Shown here piece by piece: positions 46,136 through 58,374 of a stretch of DNA of 64,000 bases (its first letter is position 1; the number at the start of each line of letters is the position of its first letter). The notes under the pieces are model-generated. The model saw only the letters and a program-made list of their open reading frames with translations. It was not told the origin of the DNA and made no database searches. The DNA comes from Arenicola marina (taxonomy: Eukaryota; Annelida; Polychaeta; Arenicolidae). The DNA lies in contig OZ025258.1 in assembly GCA_964019135.1 (NCBI GenBank), positions 11,613,961 to 11,677,960 of the forward strand. The letters run 5' to 3'. The position numbers and the translations under genes are program-made.

Positions 46136-46245
46136 TTTCTATATGTTCATTCCAACTATCTACTCTATGTGTTCATTCCAACTATCTACTCTATGTGTTC
46201 ATTCCAACTATCTACTCTATGTGTTCATTCCAACTATCTACTCTT
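46136..46245 (+). repeat. 26-bp tandem repeat, four copies
   Basis: Exact copies of GTTCATTCCAACTATCTACT followed by CTATGT (26-bp period). Confidence 0.95.
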
Positions 46246-47053
46246 CATAAGGGTGTGCTGGACAGCATGAAAACACCCAACTTGTCCTCACACGATGCTG
46301 TTGCGCTGTTGTGTATTGTTGATTTTTAATATCAAATTTACACGAAGCCGTTTCTCATCAACCTTATCATATCGTGAAACTGCATTCCCTCGGCCAGGTG
46401 ACCACGAGCATATTGGTCACGATCAGTGGCTGTCTGTGACCGGGTACATCGGGTGGTAACGCGGTCACACGCTCTTCAAGAGCGCCGTAGAAGGAACTGA
46501 ACCAGTATGGCACGATATCGCCTTACAGGCTGAAAGTGCCGTTAAAGACACCATGCAAAGCAGCCGAGAAGCTCCTTTTCGCGAAGATTTATTGAAGTTC
46601 CATTTAAAAGAATTGCTTTGGTCACGAATAAATCTATCAAATCAAGTCATCTTCAAGAGAGCCATGTTGGATATGCCGCATGGATATTTTTTGCCACCAA
46701 ATTTAGGTAACATCGATACCAATCCCGCCTTCGATGGTTCGAAGACATGTATTGTTTATCCGCGGGACACCAATATGAGGCATTAGACCTGTTCATCTCT
46801 AACTTACCCATCCAGGGACAGACATGAACTTTGAATGTCGCCTTTCCTGTCGGGCACGTGGTGTTGAGATTGACATGCCCCCCCCTCCCCCCCCCCCTCC
46901 CCCCCCCCTCCCCCTCCTAACAATTTACCTGTCTTATAAATTTGAGAAACAACAACGTTGATACAATTAAGAAACGATTTATTCACTGTGGTACTTACAA
47001 GGATTTCGACGAATCTGCGACGTCATATTCCGAGAGCGTCTATTACTGAGCAC

Positions 47054-47180
47054 AGTTATCCGTAGCCCCAGTTCTGTGGCTGTAGGACGGGCAAAAATCT
47101 GACAGGGCCCGTCTACAGTAGACGGGCCCTGTCAGATTTTTGCCCGTCCTACAGCCACAGAACTGGGGCTAAGTTATCCG
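47054..47180. mobile_element. perfect palindromic MITE with 9-bp target-site duplication
   Basis: Left arm 47063-47116 and right arm 47118-47171 are exact reverse complements (54 bp each) around a single central A. The element starts TAGCCCCAGTTCTGTGGC. It is flanked on both sides by AGTTATCCG (47054-47062 and 47172-47180). A 9-bp duplication is in the range made by Mutator-like transposases. No coding sequence is present, so it must be non-autonomous. Confidence 0.9.
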
Positions 47181-47361
47181 ATGTTATGTTGTTGGGGCCA
47201 TTATCGGAAAGCTACCATGCAGTTATTGTTCGCACTGATCAGTGCCTGCAGGTTGTGTTGCTCACTGTATCTGCTGAACAGTGCTAAATAGCGAGAGATC
47301 GCAGTAAATCTTCACCTGCTGACCTGTCCGACCATGTAATTCAACTGTCCCGGGCAGTCGG

Positions 47362-47615
47362 TTGGTTGTACATTCAGGACGCTTTAACCACTTTTGGTCA
47401 TATCGCGTCAATGGGAGAAGAAAGGGGGAGTTGAGCCATGTCCCCGAGGGTAATCCCGTACTATTTGCGAAGAAGGACATGGGATCATTATTCTCCGACC
47501 AAACAGGCATGGCCACAGCGGGGCTCGAACCACCGACCCACGTGCCGTTAGGCTCTCAGATGACTAGAGCACTCAATGCGAGCGCTCTAGCCCACTGAGC
47601 TATCGGGCCGGCCAC
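47362..47615 (-). repeat. SINE family A, full-length
   Basis: Tail TTGTACATTCAGGACGC at left; head GCCCACTGAGCTATCGGG at right, with B box CGGGGCTCGAACCACCG in reverse. Confidence 0.9.
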
Positions 47616-48221
47616 CAGGCAGTCGGTTATGTCTCTCTCTGACATCGTGACGGGATCCTCTATTTGCGTCACACGCGCAGACGCCAGTGATTTCTTTTAC
47701 TTCTGCCTCGGCTTACACAGGTGGTAAATGAAAACTATAGTGACCCGCCCTATGACTCTGTGTGTGTCATATTCTTTTTGCCCCTCCTGTTTGAACAGCT
47801 TCTTGCTTTGTTTTTGGTTATGTGGGGAGACATCCTCGCTGCTGTACCGCCGTAGAAGCAACGATAAACCAGAAAGTCCGGAACCAGAAAGATATATTAT
47901 TAATAGTTGGTTATGACACAAAATATCACTTCTGAAAACACTTTACATGCGTTACATAATACGAGCACACCTTTATCGGATGACATAACTATTGTTATTT
48001 ATTGCTTAACTCATCGATGTTTCTTATGTGTAATTCATGTGTTGGGGTACCCCATTGCCTTTGTGACAACCTGTTACATGTTTTATCATGGTCTGATTTA
48101 TATGTCCATTAAGTGCGTCTGGAATGTTTTTTTGTCGTCGAGCGGACATAATGGTGCTTCCAATATGAGGACAGTTGGGGGAAAAGAGGCTTAAATCTAA
48201 GCGTAATCGCCTAGACTGTAA

Positions 48222-50750
48222 TATGGATGCTGACCGTAATACAAGCGCTGACCGTAAAATGGCCGCCGACCGTAATACAGACGGTGACTGTAATACAGCC
48301 GGTGACCGTAATACAGGCGGTGACCGTAATACAGGCGGTGACCGTAATACAGGCGGTGACCGTAATACAGGCGGTGACCGTAATACAGACGGTGACCGTA
48401 ATACAGTCGGTGACCGTAATACAAGCGGTGACCGTAATACAGGCGGTGACCGTAATACAGGCGGTGACCGTAATACAAGCGGTGACCGTAATACAGACGG
48501 GTGACCGTAATACAGGCGGTGACCGTAATACAGGCGGTGACCGTAATACAGGCGGTGACCGTAATACAGGCAGTGACCGTAATACAGGCGTTGACCGTAA
48601 TACAGGCGGTGACCGTAATACAGACGGGTGACCGTAATACAGGCGGTGACCGTAATACAGGCGGTGACCGTAATACAGGCGGTGACCGTAATACAGGCGG
48701 TGACCGTAATACAGGCGGTGACCGTAATACAGGCGGTGACCGTAATACAGGCGGTGACCGTAATACAGGCGGTGACCGTAATACAGGCGGTGACCGTAAT
48801 ACAGACGGGTGACCGTAATACAGACGGTGACCGTAATACAGGCGGTGACCGTAATACAGGCGGTGACCGTAATACAGGCGGTGACCGTAATACAGGCGGT
48901 GACCGTAATACAGGCGGTGACCGTAATACAGGCGGTGACCGTAATACAGGCGGTGACCGTAATACAGACGGGTGACCGTAATACAGACGGTGACCGTAAT
49001 ACAGGCGGTGACCGTAATACAGGCGGTGACCGTAATACAGGCGGTGACCGTAATACAGGCGGTAACCGTAATACAGACGGTGACCGTAATACAGGGGGTG
49101 ACCGTAATACAGGTAGTGACCGTAATACAGGCGGTGACCGTAATACAGGCGGTGACCGTAATACAGGCGGTGACCGTAATACAGGCGGTGACCGTAATAC
49201 AGGCGGTGACCGTAATACAGACGGTGACCGTAATACAGGCGGTGACCGTAATACAGGCGGTGACCGTAATACAGGCGGTGACCGTAATACAGGCGGTGAC
49301 CGTAATACAGGCGGTGACCGTAATACAGGCGGTGACCGTAATACAGACGGTGACCGTAATACAGACGGTAACCGTAATACAGACGGTGACCGTAATACAG
49401 GGGGTGACCGTAATACAGGTAGTGACCGTAATACAGGCGGTGACCGTAATACAGGCGGTGACCGTAATACAGGGGGTGACCGTAATACAGACGGTGACCG
49501 TAATACAGGGGGTGACCGTAATACAGACGGTGACCGTAATACAGGGGGTGACCGTAATACAGGTAGTGACCGTAATACAGGCGGTGACCGTAATACAGGC
49601 GGTGACCGTAATACAGACGGTAACCGTAATACAGACGGTGACCGTAATACAGGGGGTGACCGTAATACAGGTAGTGACCGTAATACAGGCGGTGACCGTA
49701 ATACAGGCGGTGACCGTAATACAGGCGGTAACCGTAATACAGACGGTGACCGTAATACAGGGGGTGACCGTAATACAGGTAGTGACCGTAATACAGGCGG
49801 TGACCGTAATACAGGCGGTGACCGTAATACAGGCGGTGACCGTAATACAGGCGGTGACCGTAATACAGGCGGTGACCGTAATACAGACGGTGACCGTAAT
49901 ACAGGCGGTGACCGTAATACAGGCGGTGACCGTAATACAGGCGGTGACCGTAATACAGGCGGTGACCGTAATACAGGCGGTGACCGTAATACAGGCGGTA
50001 ACCGTAATACAGACGGTGACCGTAATACAGGGGGTGACCGTAATACAGGTAGTGACCGTAATACAGGCGGTGACCGTAATACAGGCGGTGACCGTAATAC
50101 AGGGGGTGACCGTAATACAGGTAGTGACCGTAATACAGGTGGTAACCGTAATACAGGCGGTGACCGTAATACAGGCGGTGACTGTAATACAGGCGGTGAC
50201 CGTAATACAGGCGGTGACCGTAATACAGGCGGTGACCGTAATACAGGCGGTGACCGTAATACAGACAGTGACCGTAATACGGGCGGTGACCATAATACAG
50301 GCGGTGACCGTAATACAGACGGTGACCGTAATATAGGGGGTGACCGTAATACAGGTAGTGACCGTAATACAGGCGGTGACCGTAATACAGACGGTGACCG
50401 TTATACAGGGGGTGACCGTAATACAGGTAGTGACCGTAATACAGACGGTGACCGTAATACAGGGGGTGACCGTAATACAGGTAGTGACCGTAATACAGGC
50501 GGTGACCGTAATACAGACGGTGACCGTAATACAGGGGGTGACCGTAATACAGGTAGTGACCGTAATACAGGCGGTAACCGTAATACAGGCGCCGACCGTA
50601 ATACAGACGGTGACCGTAATACAGACGGTGACCGTAATAAAGGCGCCGACCGTAATACAGACGGTGACCGTAATACAGGCGGTGACCGTAATACAGGCGG
50701 TGACCGTAATACAGACAGTGACCGTAATACGGGCGGTGACCTGCATACCT
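48222..50750 (+). repeat. 18-bp minisatellite, roughly 140 copies
   Basis: Unit GGTGACCGTAATACAGGC with frequent GACGG, GGGGG and GGTAG variants that form higher-order groups in the right half. Four units carry one extra G (CAGACGGGTGACC at about 48498, 48622, 48806 and 48968) and shift the frame. Because the unit is a multiple of three and lacks stops in five of six frames, it yields huge artefact frames (up to 849 codons). Both flanks also hold degenerate units. Confidence 0.97.
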
Positions 50751-51279
50751 GTGCGTTCATGTCACCTTCCATCGTGGTTTCAGTGACCCTCATCTAAGTG
50801 TTTTCCCATTTATGTCCCACCGTTGATACGTTACATGTGTGGGACCGCCATGTACCACATTACTATCCGCCTTTGATGGACATATCGCTTAGAATCTCCA
50901 GTCGGAACGCGCGTGTTACCGTGAAAGCGATATTTATGTCACCATTGTCACCCCCCCCCCCTTCCCGCCCCTCCCCACTCCGCCTCTCTGTCGGTCGTTC
51001 CCGTATCTTTCTTTCTTTTCCCCTATTATCCGCCTCTCTACTCCTCTCACCTGAGTCTCCTACCATTCTCTCTCTGACTCTATCTCTATCACTTTTTGCC
51101 CCCGTCCTATTGTCGGTGTAGTGTTTGTATGTTTTTTTGCCCCCCCCCCCCTCCCCTCTTCTGTTAACAGAGATGAAAGGTTTGTGTAATCAGCCAAGGA
51201 CAGTATGCCGAGCGGCGCTTTATGGTCGCAAGCCGCTGTGTGAGGACTCGTGAATTAAGGTACACGCGACAACTCCGCC

Positions 51280-51620
51280 CCCCCCCCTTACTCCCTCCCT
51301 CCACACCCCCACCCCCAGCCCCACCCCCCACTCCACCCCTCCGCCGGTGCCTGTCTACCTATACCCCCTCCCTCCCTCCCTTCCTCCACCCTCACCCCCC
51401 CCCCCCTGTCCACCCCTCCGCGGGGGCCTGTCTACCTATACCCCCCCCCCCCTGTCCACCCCTCTGCCGGTGCCTGTCTACCTATACCCCCTCCCTCCCT
51501 TCCTCCCTCCCTTCCTCCACCCTCACCCCCCCCCCGCTGTCCACCCCTTCGCCGGGGCCTGTCTACCTATACCCCCCCCCCACCTGTCCACCCCTCTGCC
51601 GGTGCCTGTCTACCTATACT
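51280..51620 (+). repeat. C-rich tandem repeat with GCCTGTCTACCTATACCCC
   Basis: Five imperfect copies of CCGGTGCCTGTCTACCTATA separated by C-rich tracts. Confidence 0.85.
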
Positions 51621-51748
51621 TGGTGGTTGTCGATTCATCCGGCTTTGTTCGCCGTGCTAAACGTGCCTGATGTTGTGTCAGGTGGTGTCGAGGGGGAGTC
51701 CTCCAGTGTCTGCCATCTGTGGCTTTGTGGTCATGTGCTCCAGGTACC

Positions 51749-51749
<1 letters not shown>

Positions 51750-51782
<33 letters not shown>
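51750..51782 (+). repeat. (GAAA)n microsatellite
   Basis: About eight AAAG tetranucleotides in a row. Confidence 0.9.
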
Positions 51783-52989
51783 TAGCGTTTCCTTCTCATT
51801 CTTGTGCTACTGACTATTGTTTTTGTGTGTGTTTTTTTAATACGGCCGTGATTTCGCTTGAAGCTGTGTTTTCATGACCTTCGCACACACGACCATCCGC
51901 CAAGGTGTCTCCCAAGTTGTTCTATCAATCACCAAATCGACCGTGTTTCCTAGTTACTTTACATTAGACGGCGGTTGGCTTCCCTCTGGGTGATGGGGAG
52001 CCACCCTCTCCTCTCGTATCCTCACTGTCGGTTGGGAGTTGGGCTGTGGCGCCCCTCCTTACCCTTCCCTACCCCCCCCCCTCCCTCCCCCCCCCCCCGC
52101 CCCTCCTGCCCTAGCACCCCTGGCGGTCATTATATCCCGCCGCCAGCGTGGCGCCGGGCGCGTCCCGACCCCCCAATGACCGTGGCGACCGTCCACTCAC
52201 CCGGAAGGAGGACCCCCACCGGCCGTAGTAGTCACCCCGCGCTGCCCTGCCCCCCCCCCCCAGGGGGGGGGGCAGGCAGGGGTTAAGGTGTTTGGCGATT
52301 CACCCGCCTGGAAGGAAAGGAAAGGAAAGAAAATGACCCCCCGCTGTTTCCTAGGCGACCGTCTGGCGACGTTATCGTGGTGGGGGACCCCAACGTCAGC
52401 GGCAAGAGGCGGTATGGTGGGGGGGCGGGGGATATATGGCTTCTTGACCCGACACCCCCGGCCTCACGCCTCTTTAACCCCGTCAAGCCCCGCCCCGATT
52501 GAATCGAGGGTGGGCGGGAGGGTGGGGGAGGGAAGGGGTTGGCCTTACCATCGCTAAGGATACCCTGAGGGTGACACCAACGGGGCCGCCAGTCTGGCGG
52601 GCGGGATAATATATGCCCCTCCCCCTTCTATACCCTTATATGCATATCGTCACCCCCAGGCTGGGGTCACTACCATTATATATGGATAGCTAGCTATATG
52701 ATTGTTTGTTTTGCTCCGGGATTTATTTCAAACATGCTGTCAGCGCCTGACAGAGTCTGGGACAGTGTAGTTTATATCCCAGTCTCCCGTGGGGTTCCTC
52801 ATCACTGTTGCTTGTGTGGGATATTTATGGATATGAGACAAATTCTTCACAAATTCCCATTCGTGGGAGACCATATATCTATATATATGGATGCGCGACC
52901 CCCTGTACATCGCACCCTGGACATGTATACTGGGCGGTCATAGAAATGTCACAATGGCTTGCATACCCTCCAATAGTAGGCAAATGAAA

Positions 52990-53145
52990 TGCAATTTTAG
53001 TGTTTTAAGCCGCTTCGGTACACATCAGGAAGGCTAAATATTGGGTCAAGGAACCTACCGGGACAATGAAAGTGTCAAGGTTCGAACCCACGACGTGTTG
53101 ACCTGCAGCTCAGCCTGCTTAGCAACTGAGCTATAGGGAGCCCCC
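52990..53145 (-). repeat. SINE family B
   Basis: On the minus strand it begins ATAGCTCAGTTGCTAAGCAG, has the B box GTGGGTTCGAACC, then a body that on the plus strand reads GGGTCAAGGAACCTACCGGG, also found at about 58400. Confidence 0.7.
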
Positions 53146-54086
53146 CCCCCCCTTCTGATAGGGGAAAGTAGTTGCTTCATTCAAATTTGACTTTGCTATA
53201 TAGCTAGTCTGCGTCAGTAGGCGGTTCTTTTACTGTGCAGTCGCCTCATTGGCACTGTAAACGTTGTATCTCATGAAGAAGTTGAGGTTACACTTTATAT
53301 TTATAGGTACTACATGGAGTTTTAACACTGATGACAATGTTGAATTTGGTTGTATAATATATGTATGCTCGATGTACATTGAATCTGTAGATATATACCT
53401 GCAGTGTACAGTATAGGGTCTGTACGCGAGTCTCAAGTTACCTCTCAATTTAAGAAGGGACGCGCCGAGTAGAGAACTGTTAAATGTTACAAAAACAATA
53501 GACTTGAGTGTCTGCGATGCATGGAATTTTCTGGAGGTATATGCACATTCTGTGTACGTTAACATGTCTTGCTGTTCCTTAATACAGGATGAACTATAAG
53601 GCGAAATCCACCCTTTACGTAACGCCGAAATTCTGTAGTTGCACAGATATGACTGGAAAAAACGTTCCCCGGACTGGCGACTATCCAGTTTCCTTATCAT
53701 GGTCGGCAAATGTTTCTGTGTGATTACCTTTGTTTGTCGATAGAGGGCGCTAGGGGTGCCTCCCAATGTCCGGTCGATAATTGACTGTTGAGACGCCCGC
53801 TCTCCTTCCGCCGTTCAAGGTCACTTTGGTGACGCAGACGACGCAGCGTCTGTATATAGGGACGCGGTAACAGTAGTTTGGTTGGCCGGTGATTGGGAAA
53901 TTGGACCGCAACTGGGAATGTTTTGGTCAGTAATGGGAGATCAGGAGGAGTATTCACCACTAATTGGACCAATGTCCTTGCCACCAGCCGTGCACACGGT
54001 GTGAACAGGCAACTTTTACCCGATGTCACTCCGGCTCGAAAGAGATTTGTGATTTATCGTCCATGTAACCTAGTTTTGCCAACATT

Positions 54087-54286
54087 NNNNNNNNNNNNNN
54101 NNNNNNNNNNNNNNNNNNNNNNNNNNNNNNNNNNNNNNNNNNNNNNNNNNNNNNNNNNNNNNNNNNNNNNNNNNNNNNNNNNNNNNNNNNNNNNNNNNNN
54201 NNNNNNNNNNNNNNNNNNNNNNNNNNNNNNNNNNNNNNNNNNNNNNNNNNNNNNNNNNNNNNNNNNNNNNNNNNNNNNNNNNNNNN
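54087..54286. other. assembly gap, exactly 200 N
   Basis: A run of 200 Ns. The round number indicates a placeholder inserted when contigs were scaffolded, so order, orientation and distance across it are not sequence evidence. Confidence 0.98.
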
Positions 54287-54434
54287 AGGTGAATAACAAC
54301 ATGAAAACGTGGATACATCTAGATAATAATATACATATATTAGCTATACCCTAAAATAAGATATCATACAATAAATAGGAACAGGGATTTTATTTTATAT
54401 TGAACGAGATTGGCGGGTGAAAAAAATCACGTAC

Positions 54435-57400
54435 CAGATGCAGCAGGACGCGCATGGCCTCGCGAGACTTGGCGGCGGGCGAGCGGACCAGCTGGCAGAG
54501 GGCGTGTGCCATGAGGGCCACCTTGCTGCTCAGCTTGACGTCGGCCCCGACCAGCACCCAGCCGGCCCAGTTGGACGGGTGCGTGAACTGGCGGGAGCGG
54601 TGCACGGCGCGCATGCCGTCCTGGAGGGCCTGGCTGCAGGGCGCACCCTGCAGGAGACTCCCGTAGAGGGCCTCGACCAGGAGGCGGACGGCCAGGTCCG
54701 GCATGGGCCACAGGGCGAGGAGGACGCACCGGGCGCCGGCGGCCTGCAGGGCGCGGCTCAGGCCGACCAGGCCGTCCGAGGAGATCTGCGCCGACCGCTC
54801 CTCGCCGTGACCCGAGCTGAGGACGACGAGCTTGGCGGTGAGGCGCGTGTGTAGGATGTCCGCGGCCGTGAGGAGGAAATCGGCCAGCGGCGGGGCGTCC
54901 ATCGGCGTCGTGTTGACGTCATTTCCGCTGTCGTGGAGGTCCATGCGCTCGAGGTTGCGGTGGAGGTGGCCGTGGCCGTGGACGGAGCTGGTGGTGGAGA
55001 GGTCGCCAGCGGAGAGCACGATGGCGGAGAGCTTCCAGGACACGTGGCAGGCGAGGTGGACGACCTCGGCGTGGCGCATCTCGCGCAGCACGTTCTCCTT
55101 CGAGGCCGCCGCGCCCGTCAGCGACCGGCAGCCGAGAATCTCCGCCACCAGGCGGCACTCGGCCTCCGTCGCCGGCAGGGGTCGCCACTGCCACGTGTTG
55201 CTGACGGCGCTGGGGAGGCGCGGGTTGCCGACGGCCAGGCCCCCGGTGGAGGACCCCCCCCCGGAGGCGGCGGCGGCGGCGGCGGCGGGGGTCGCGCGGC
55301 GGGCAGCACCCCCCGCCAGCGTACCGGGAGGGGAGGTCTGGCTCTCCCGCAGGGCCTGCATGGAGGGCACGGCGAGCAGCTGGTAGCGCTCGTACAGGGC
55401 CGACGACGTCTGGGAGCTCCGCAGCAGGGCGAAGGGCACGAGGTAGAGGTCGGCCTGGAGGACGAGGATGAGCTGCCGGCAGCCCTGGTGGCCCGTGTTG
55501 GCCGGGAGGACGTCCTCCATGGGGGCCACCAGCAACTCGTACAGCTTGGTCAACGGCGGCTTGCTCTGCACGGCGTCGCCCTTACCCCCGCCGCCCCTGT
55601 TACCCTTGCCGCCGCCCCCCACCCCCCGGGTGCTACCCCCCGCCGCCGCCAGGGAGGCCGAGCTGACGCTGAGGATGCTCCCCAGGCTGAAGCTGCTGGC
55701 GTTCCACACGTGGTTCCGGTTGACCATGCGCAGGAAGCCGCTGGTGTCGCTGTCGGCGTTCAGCTTCTCGCCCACTTCCTCCAGGTGCTGCAGCCACAGG
55801 TCATCGGCCTCCGACTCCGTCTCGCTCATCGCCAGCATGGAGCGGCTCAGCGAAAGCCTGGAGGGGAGGGGGGGGGAGGGGGGAGCGGGGGGGGGGGAGA
55901 AAAGGGGAGGTTAGAGAAGGAGTCTCACTCATCGCCAGCACGGGGGATATAAATCAATTGAAATTATGGTCTTGTAGAGAGTGGAGAGTAACAAAAGCCA
56001 TTACACCAGGGAGCCCCCCCCCCTAACCAGTACACCACGGAGCCCCCCCCCCAACTACTACACCAGGGAGCCCCCCCCCCCCCAACCAGTACACCAGGGA
56101 GCCCCCCCCCAACAAGACGTACTCTGGCAGGGTAACAACCCAGCCAAATGAGATACAATATATGTATATATAAATGATATACAAGACACTCACCTGGAGG
56201 TACTCAGATGGGACTCCACCCCGAGGGACTCCCTGGCCTGACCCACGTATTGATCCAGAAGGCAGGTGGTTGCTATGGAGACGCAGCTGCGGAGACTCTT
56301 CACGCTCTGTGTGTCCTCGGTGTCCGAGTTGAGTTCGCTCTCACTGACGCTCGCCTCGTGGAACTTGACGATACCTGGGAATGCGGAGAGGGCGGCAATG
56401 GTAAACGATAAGTCTCGCATATATTAATAGCTAAAACTGTATGTGAAAACACGAAACAAAAGTTGTCGCTGTAAATTTGTGATACGGTTGTCTTGATAAA
56501 GTCAAAATGTTTGTTAGGTCATCGTGTATATGGTGTGTGGGGCAGGCCGGTAGCTCAGTAGGCTAGAGGGGTCGCTGGGAGCGCTCTGGTCGCCTGAGAG
56601 CCCAACGGCAACTGGGTCAGTGAGGTGACATTATCATGTACTACGTACATAAGGTGACATTATGATATTCGCTTTATTACGTTATGTCCCTCTTGCGAGA
56701 TCGACAGATGAAATCATGTGAAATCATGCCAGATAGGGAGATAAACGCACACGGCCTTGAATAATTCACGCTACGTCCGACTTTACTACATGAACTCCAC
56801 CCAAACCCCCGTAAAACTCCTTCACTCACAGTCCCGGGTTCTACTTTGGAGATTAGCAACATAAGAGAATGACGACATCTGAGAATGACGACATATGAGA
56901 AGTGACGTCATAAGAAATGACGTCATTAGAAATGATATACCATTGAAATACGTAATAAGAAATTATTAAGATTGATGGACAGTGAAACATTTGATGTCTT
57001 AAGATTTGTGGACAGAGACACTTGGGGGGTTGGGGGGTTGGGGGGTTGGGGGTGGGGGTGGGTGCAACGACTACTACACTGTACTGCGACCGCTCCGAAC
57101 CTTTCCCGGGCAGCACCAGCCAGCTGTACAGGAACCCGGCCGCCAGCGAGTAGTACAGCACGGCCGCCTTCTGCCTGGACACCGTCTCCAGGATGGTCTC
57201 CAAGGTGACCGGCGACCCGTCCGGCGAGGAGTCCCAGGATCCTTCCTCCCCGTCCACCGCCTGGCGCTCCAGAAGCAGATCGACGAAGGCCCTGGTGCGC
57301 CCCCTCTCGGCCACCACCAGCGCCTCCTCGTGGCGACCCAGCGCCACCAGCACCCTCTGGCGGAGGAAGTGAAAGACAGAGCTATAATTGTCTGTTGTAT

Positions 57401-58332
57401 ATAGATGGTCAGTTTTATTATGAATCCAAAATAGCTGGGTTTACCTACGCGGAAACTGAGAGAAAATAATAGGGATTTCAACTTTTTGTTTGCATCGCAA
57501 TCAGGATTGGATCCATAACACACAATCCGCTATGAAAACCCCCAAGATTGGACTTGCTCATTGCAGCCATGAAACCATGAAATCAACTAGGCAATAACTC
57601 AGTTCTATGCCGCACACAACATACAGGTGCTCAGCATGTGACAATCATTTACTTCAGGTAGATACGATAATATAAGAACCATTAGTCCCAATAGCGTATG
57701 ATATCATTAAGTTCAGCAAATGATAGTGATCGCCAATGTCTCTGTAGTATAATTGCTTCAGAGGGAGACAAAAGCAAACAAAAGGTATCAGGCTATAGTA
57801 CCAAAATCGTACAATAATAAAACATTCAAATACAATAAAATGCAAAAAAAAAAATTCAAGCCGATGCAACATAAAATAAATAAAATCAAATGCAACAAAT
57901 AGTAAATAAACAAAAATCAAATGCAGTAAATACAAATAAACAAAATCAACAGTAAAAAAATTGGAACATTTTTCATTTTCGCATAAACCAATATTCATAT
58001 TCCGTATTTTAGTTAACATTCACATTCTTCATTTTCGTCGCAGAGGGAACGCACCTGGAGCGCCTGGTAGGACGCCGTCTGGAGGTCGAAGAGCGACAGT
58101 TTGTAGTCGCTGTTGTACCGGGCCCTGCGGCGGACCGCCTCGAACATGTGGATCGCCTGGTAGAGCTGCTCAGCGGCCTGGTCCATCTGGCCCTGGCCCC
58201 ACAGCGCCAGCCCCAGGCGGTGCCGCACCTTGGCCTCGTCCTCCGCCCGCCCCTGCTGCACCGCCGTGTGCAGGCCCTGCTCCAGGAACTGCACCGCCTC
58301 CACGTACCGACCCAGGGCGTGGTGGATGCGGC
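54435..58332 (-). CDS. TTC28: TTC28-like protein, C-terminal TPR and CHAT-domain exons (partial)
   Basis: Four consecutive exons in transcript order: 58332-58055, 57356-57101, 56374-56194 and 55857-54435, with consistent phases and about 712 residues. Exon 1 carries the last TPRs (ALGRYVEAVQFLEQGL, EDEAKVRHRLGLALWGQG) and YKLSLFDLQTASYQALQ. Exon 2 reads ALGRHEEALVVAERGRTRAF, YYSLAAGFLYSWLVLPGK. Exon 3 starts GIVKFHEA. Exon 4 holds ETESEADDLWLQ, SGFLRMVNRNHVWN, a Gly/Ala-rich insert and the CHAT domain (QLILVLQADLYLVPFALL, VVHLACHVSWKLSAIVL, AKLVVLSSGHGE, SNWAGWVLVGADVKLSSKVA). The usual CHAT cysteine in LSACETG is absent. Human TTC28 continues for hundreds of residues after this exon; that part is not found before the gap 150 bp away. 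Earlier TPR exons are not in the window. Confidence 0.93.
55985..56115. repeat. about 32-bp C-rich repeat, four copies
   Basis: GTACACCAGGGAGCCCCCCC-type units differing in C-run length; in a TTC28 intron. Confidence 0.8.
56540..56625 (+). repeat. SINE family A, head only
   Basis: GGTAGCTCAGTAGGCTAGAG, then CTGAGAGCCCAACGGC; truncated after the B-box region. Confidence 0.7.
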
Positions 58333-58374
58333 CTGAGGGAAATGAAATCAAATGTTGGGGGTTTTTTAGGCTGC

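Larger units (their letters stand above)
42403..48221. other. intergenic or TTC28 intron, repeats only
   Basis: Contains SINE copies, a 26-bp tandem repeat, a palindromic MITE and C-rich tracts (45150-45180, 45473-45503, 46878-46915). Open frames up to 144 codons, such as those at 45600-46034 and 46553-46786, show no domain I recognise. Confidence 0.5.
50751..54086. other. intergenic or TTC28 intron, no gene recognised
   Basis: C-rich and CT-rich tracts at 50950-51150 and 51270-51620, a GAAA microsatellite, C/G homopolymers at 52070-52100 and 52250-52272, and a SINE family B copy. A minus-strand frame of 178 codons at 53230-53766 shows no motif I recognise and may be chance. Confidence 0.45.

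Noticed and set aside
46553..46786. 77-codon frame with coding-like composition
   Set aside because: No recognised family and no supporting splice sites; left within the intergenic description.
48197..50797. Open frames of 849, 662 and 454 codons
   Set aside because: They are six-frame readings of an 18-bp tandem repeat, open on both strands at once, with no non-repeat domain.
53230..53766. 178-codon minus-strand frame
   Set aside because: No recognisable motif, no splice or neighbour support; it could be chance or an old repeat. Checked as a possible missing TTC28 C-terminal exon and found no match.
54054..54354. Open frames across the N run
   Set aside because: They exist only because Ns are translated as X.
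54417..55952. Plus-strand frames up to 339 codons
   Set aside because: GC-rich shadows of the TTC28 CHAT exon on the minus strand.
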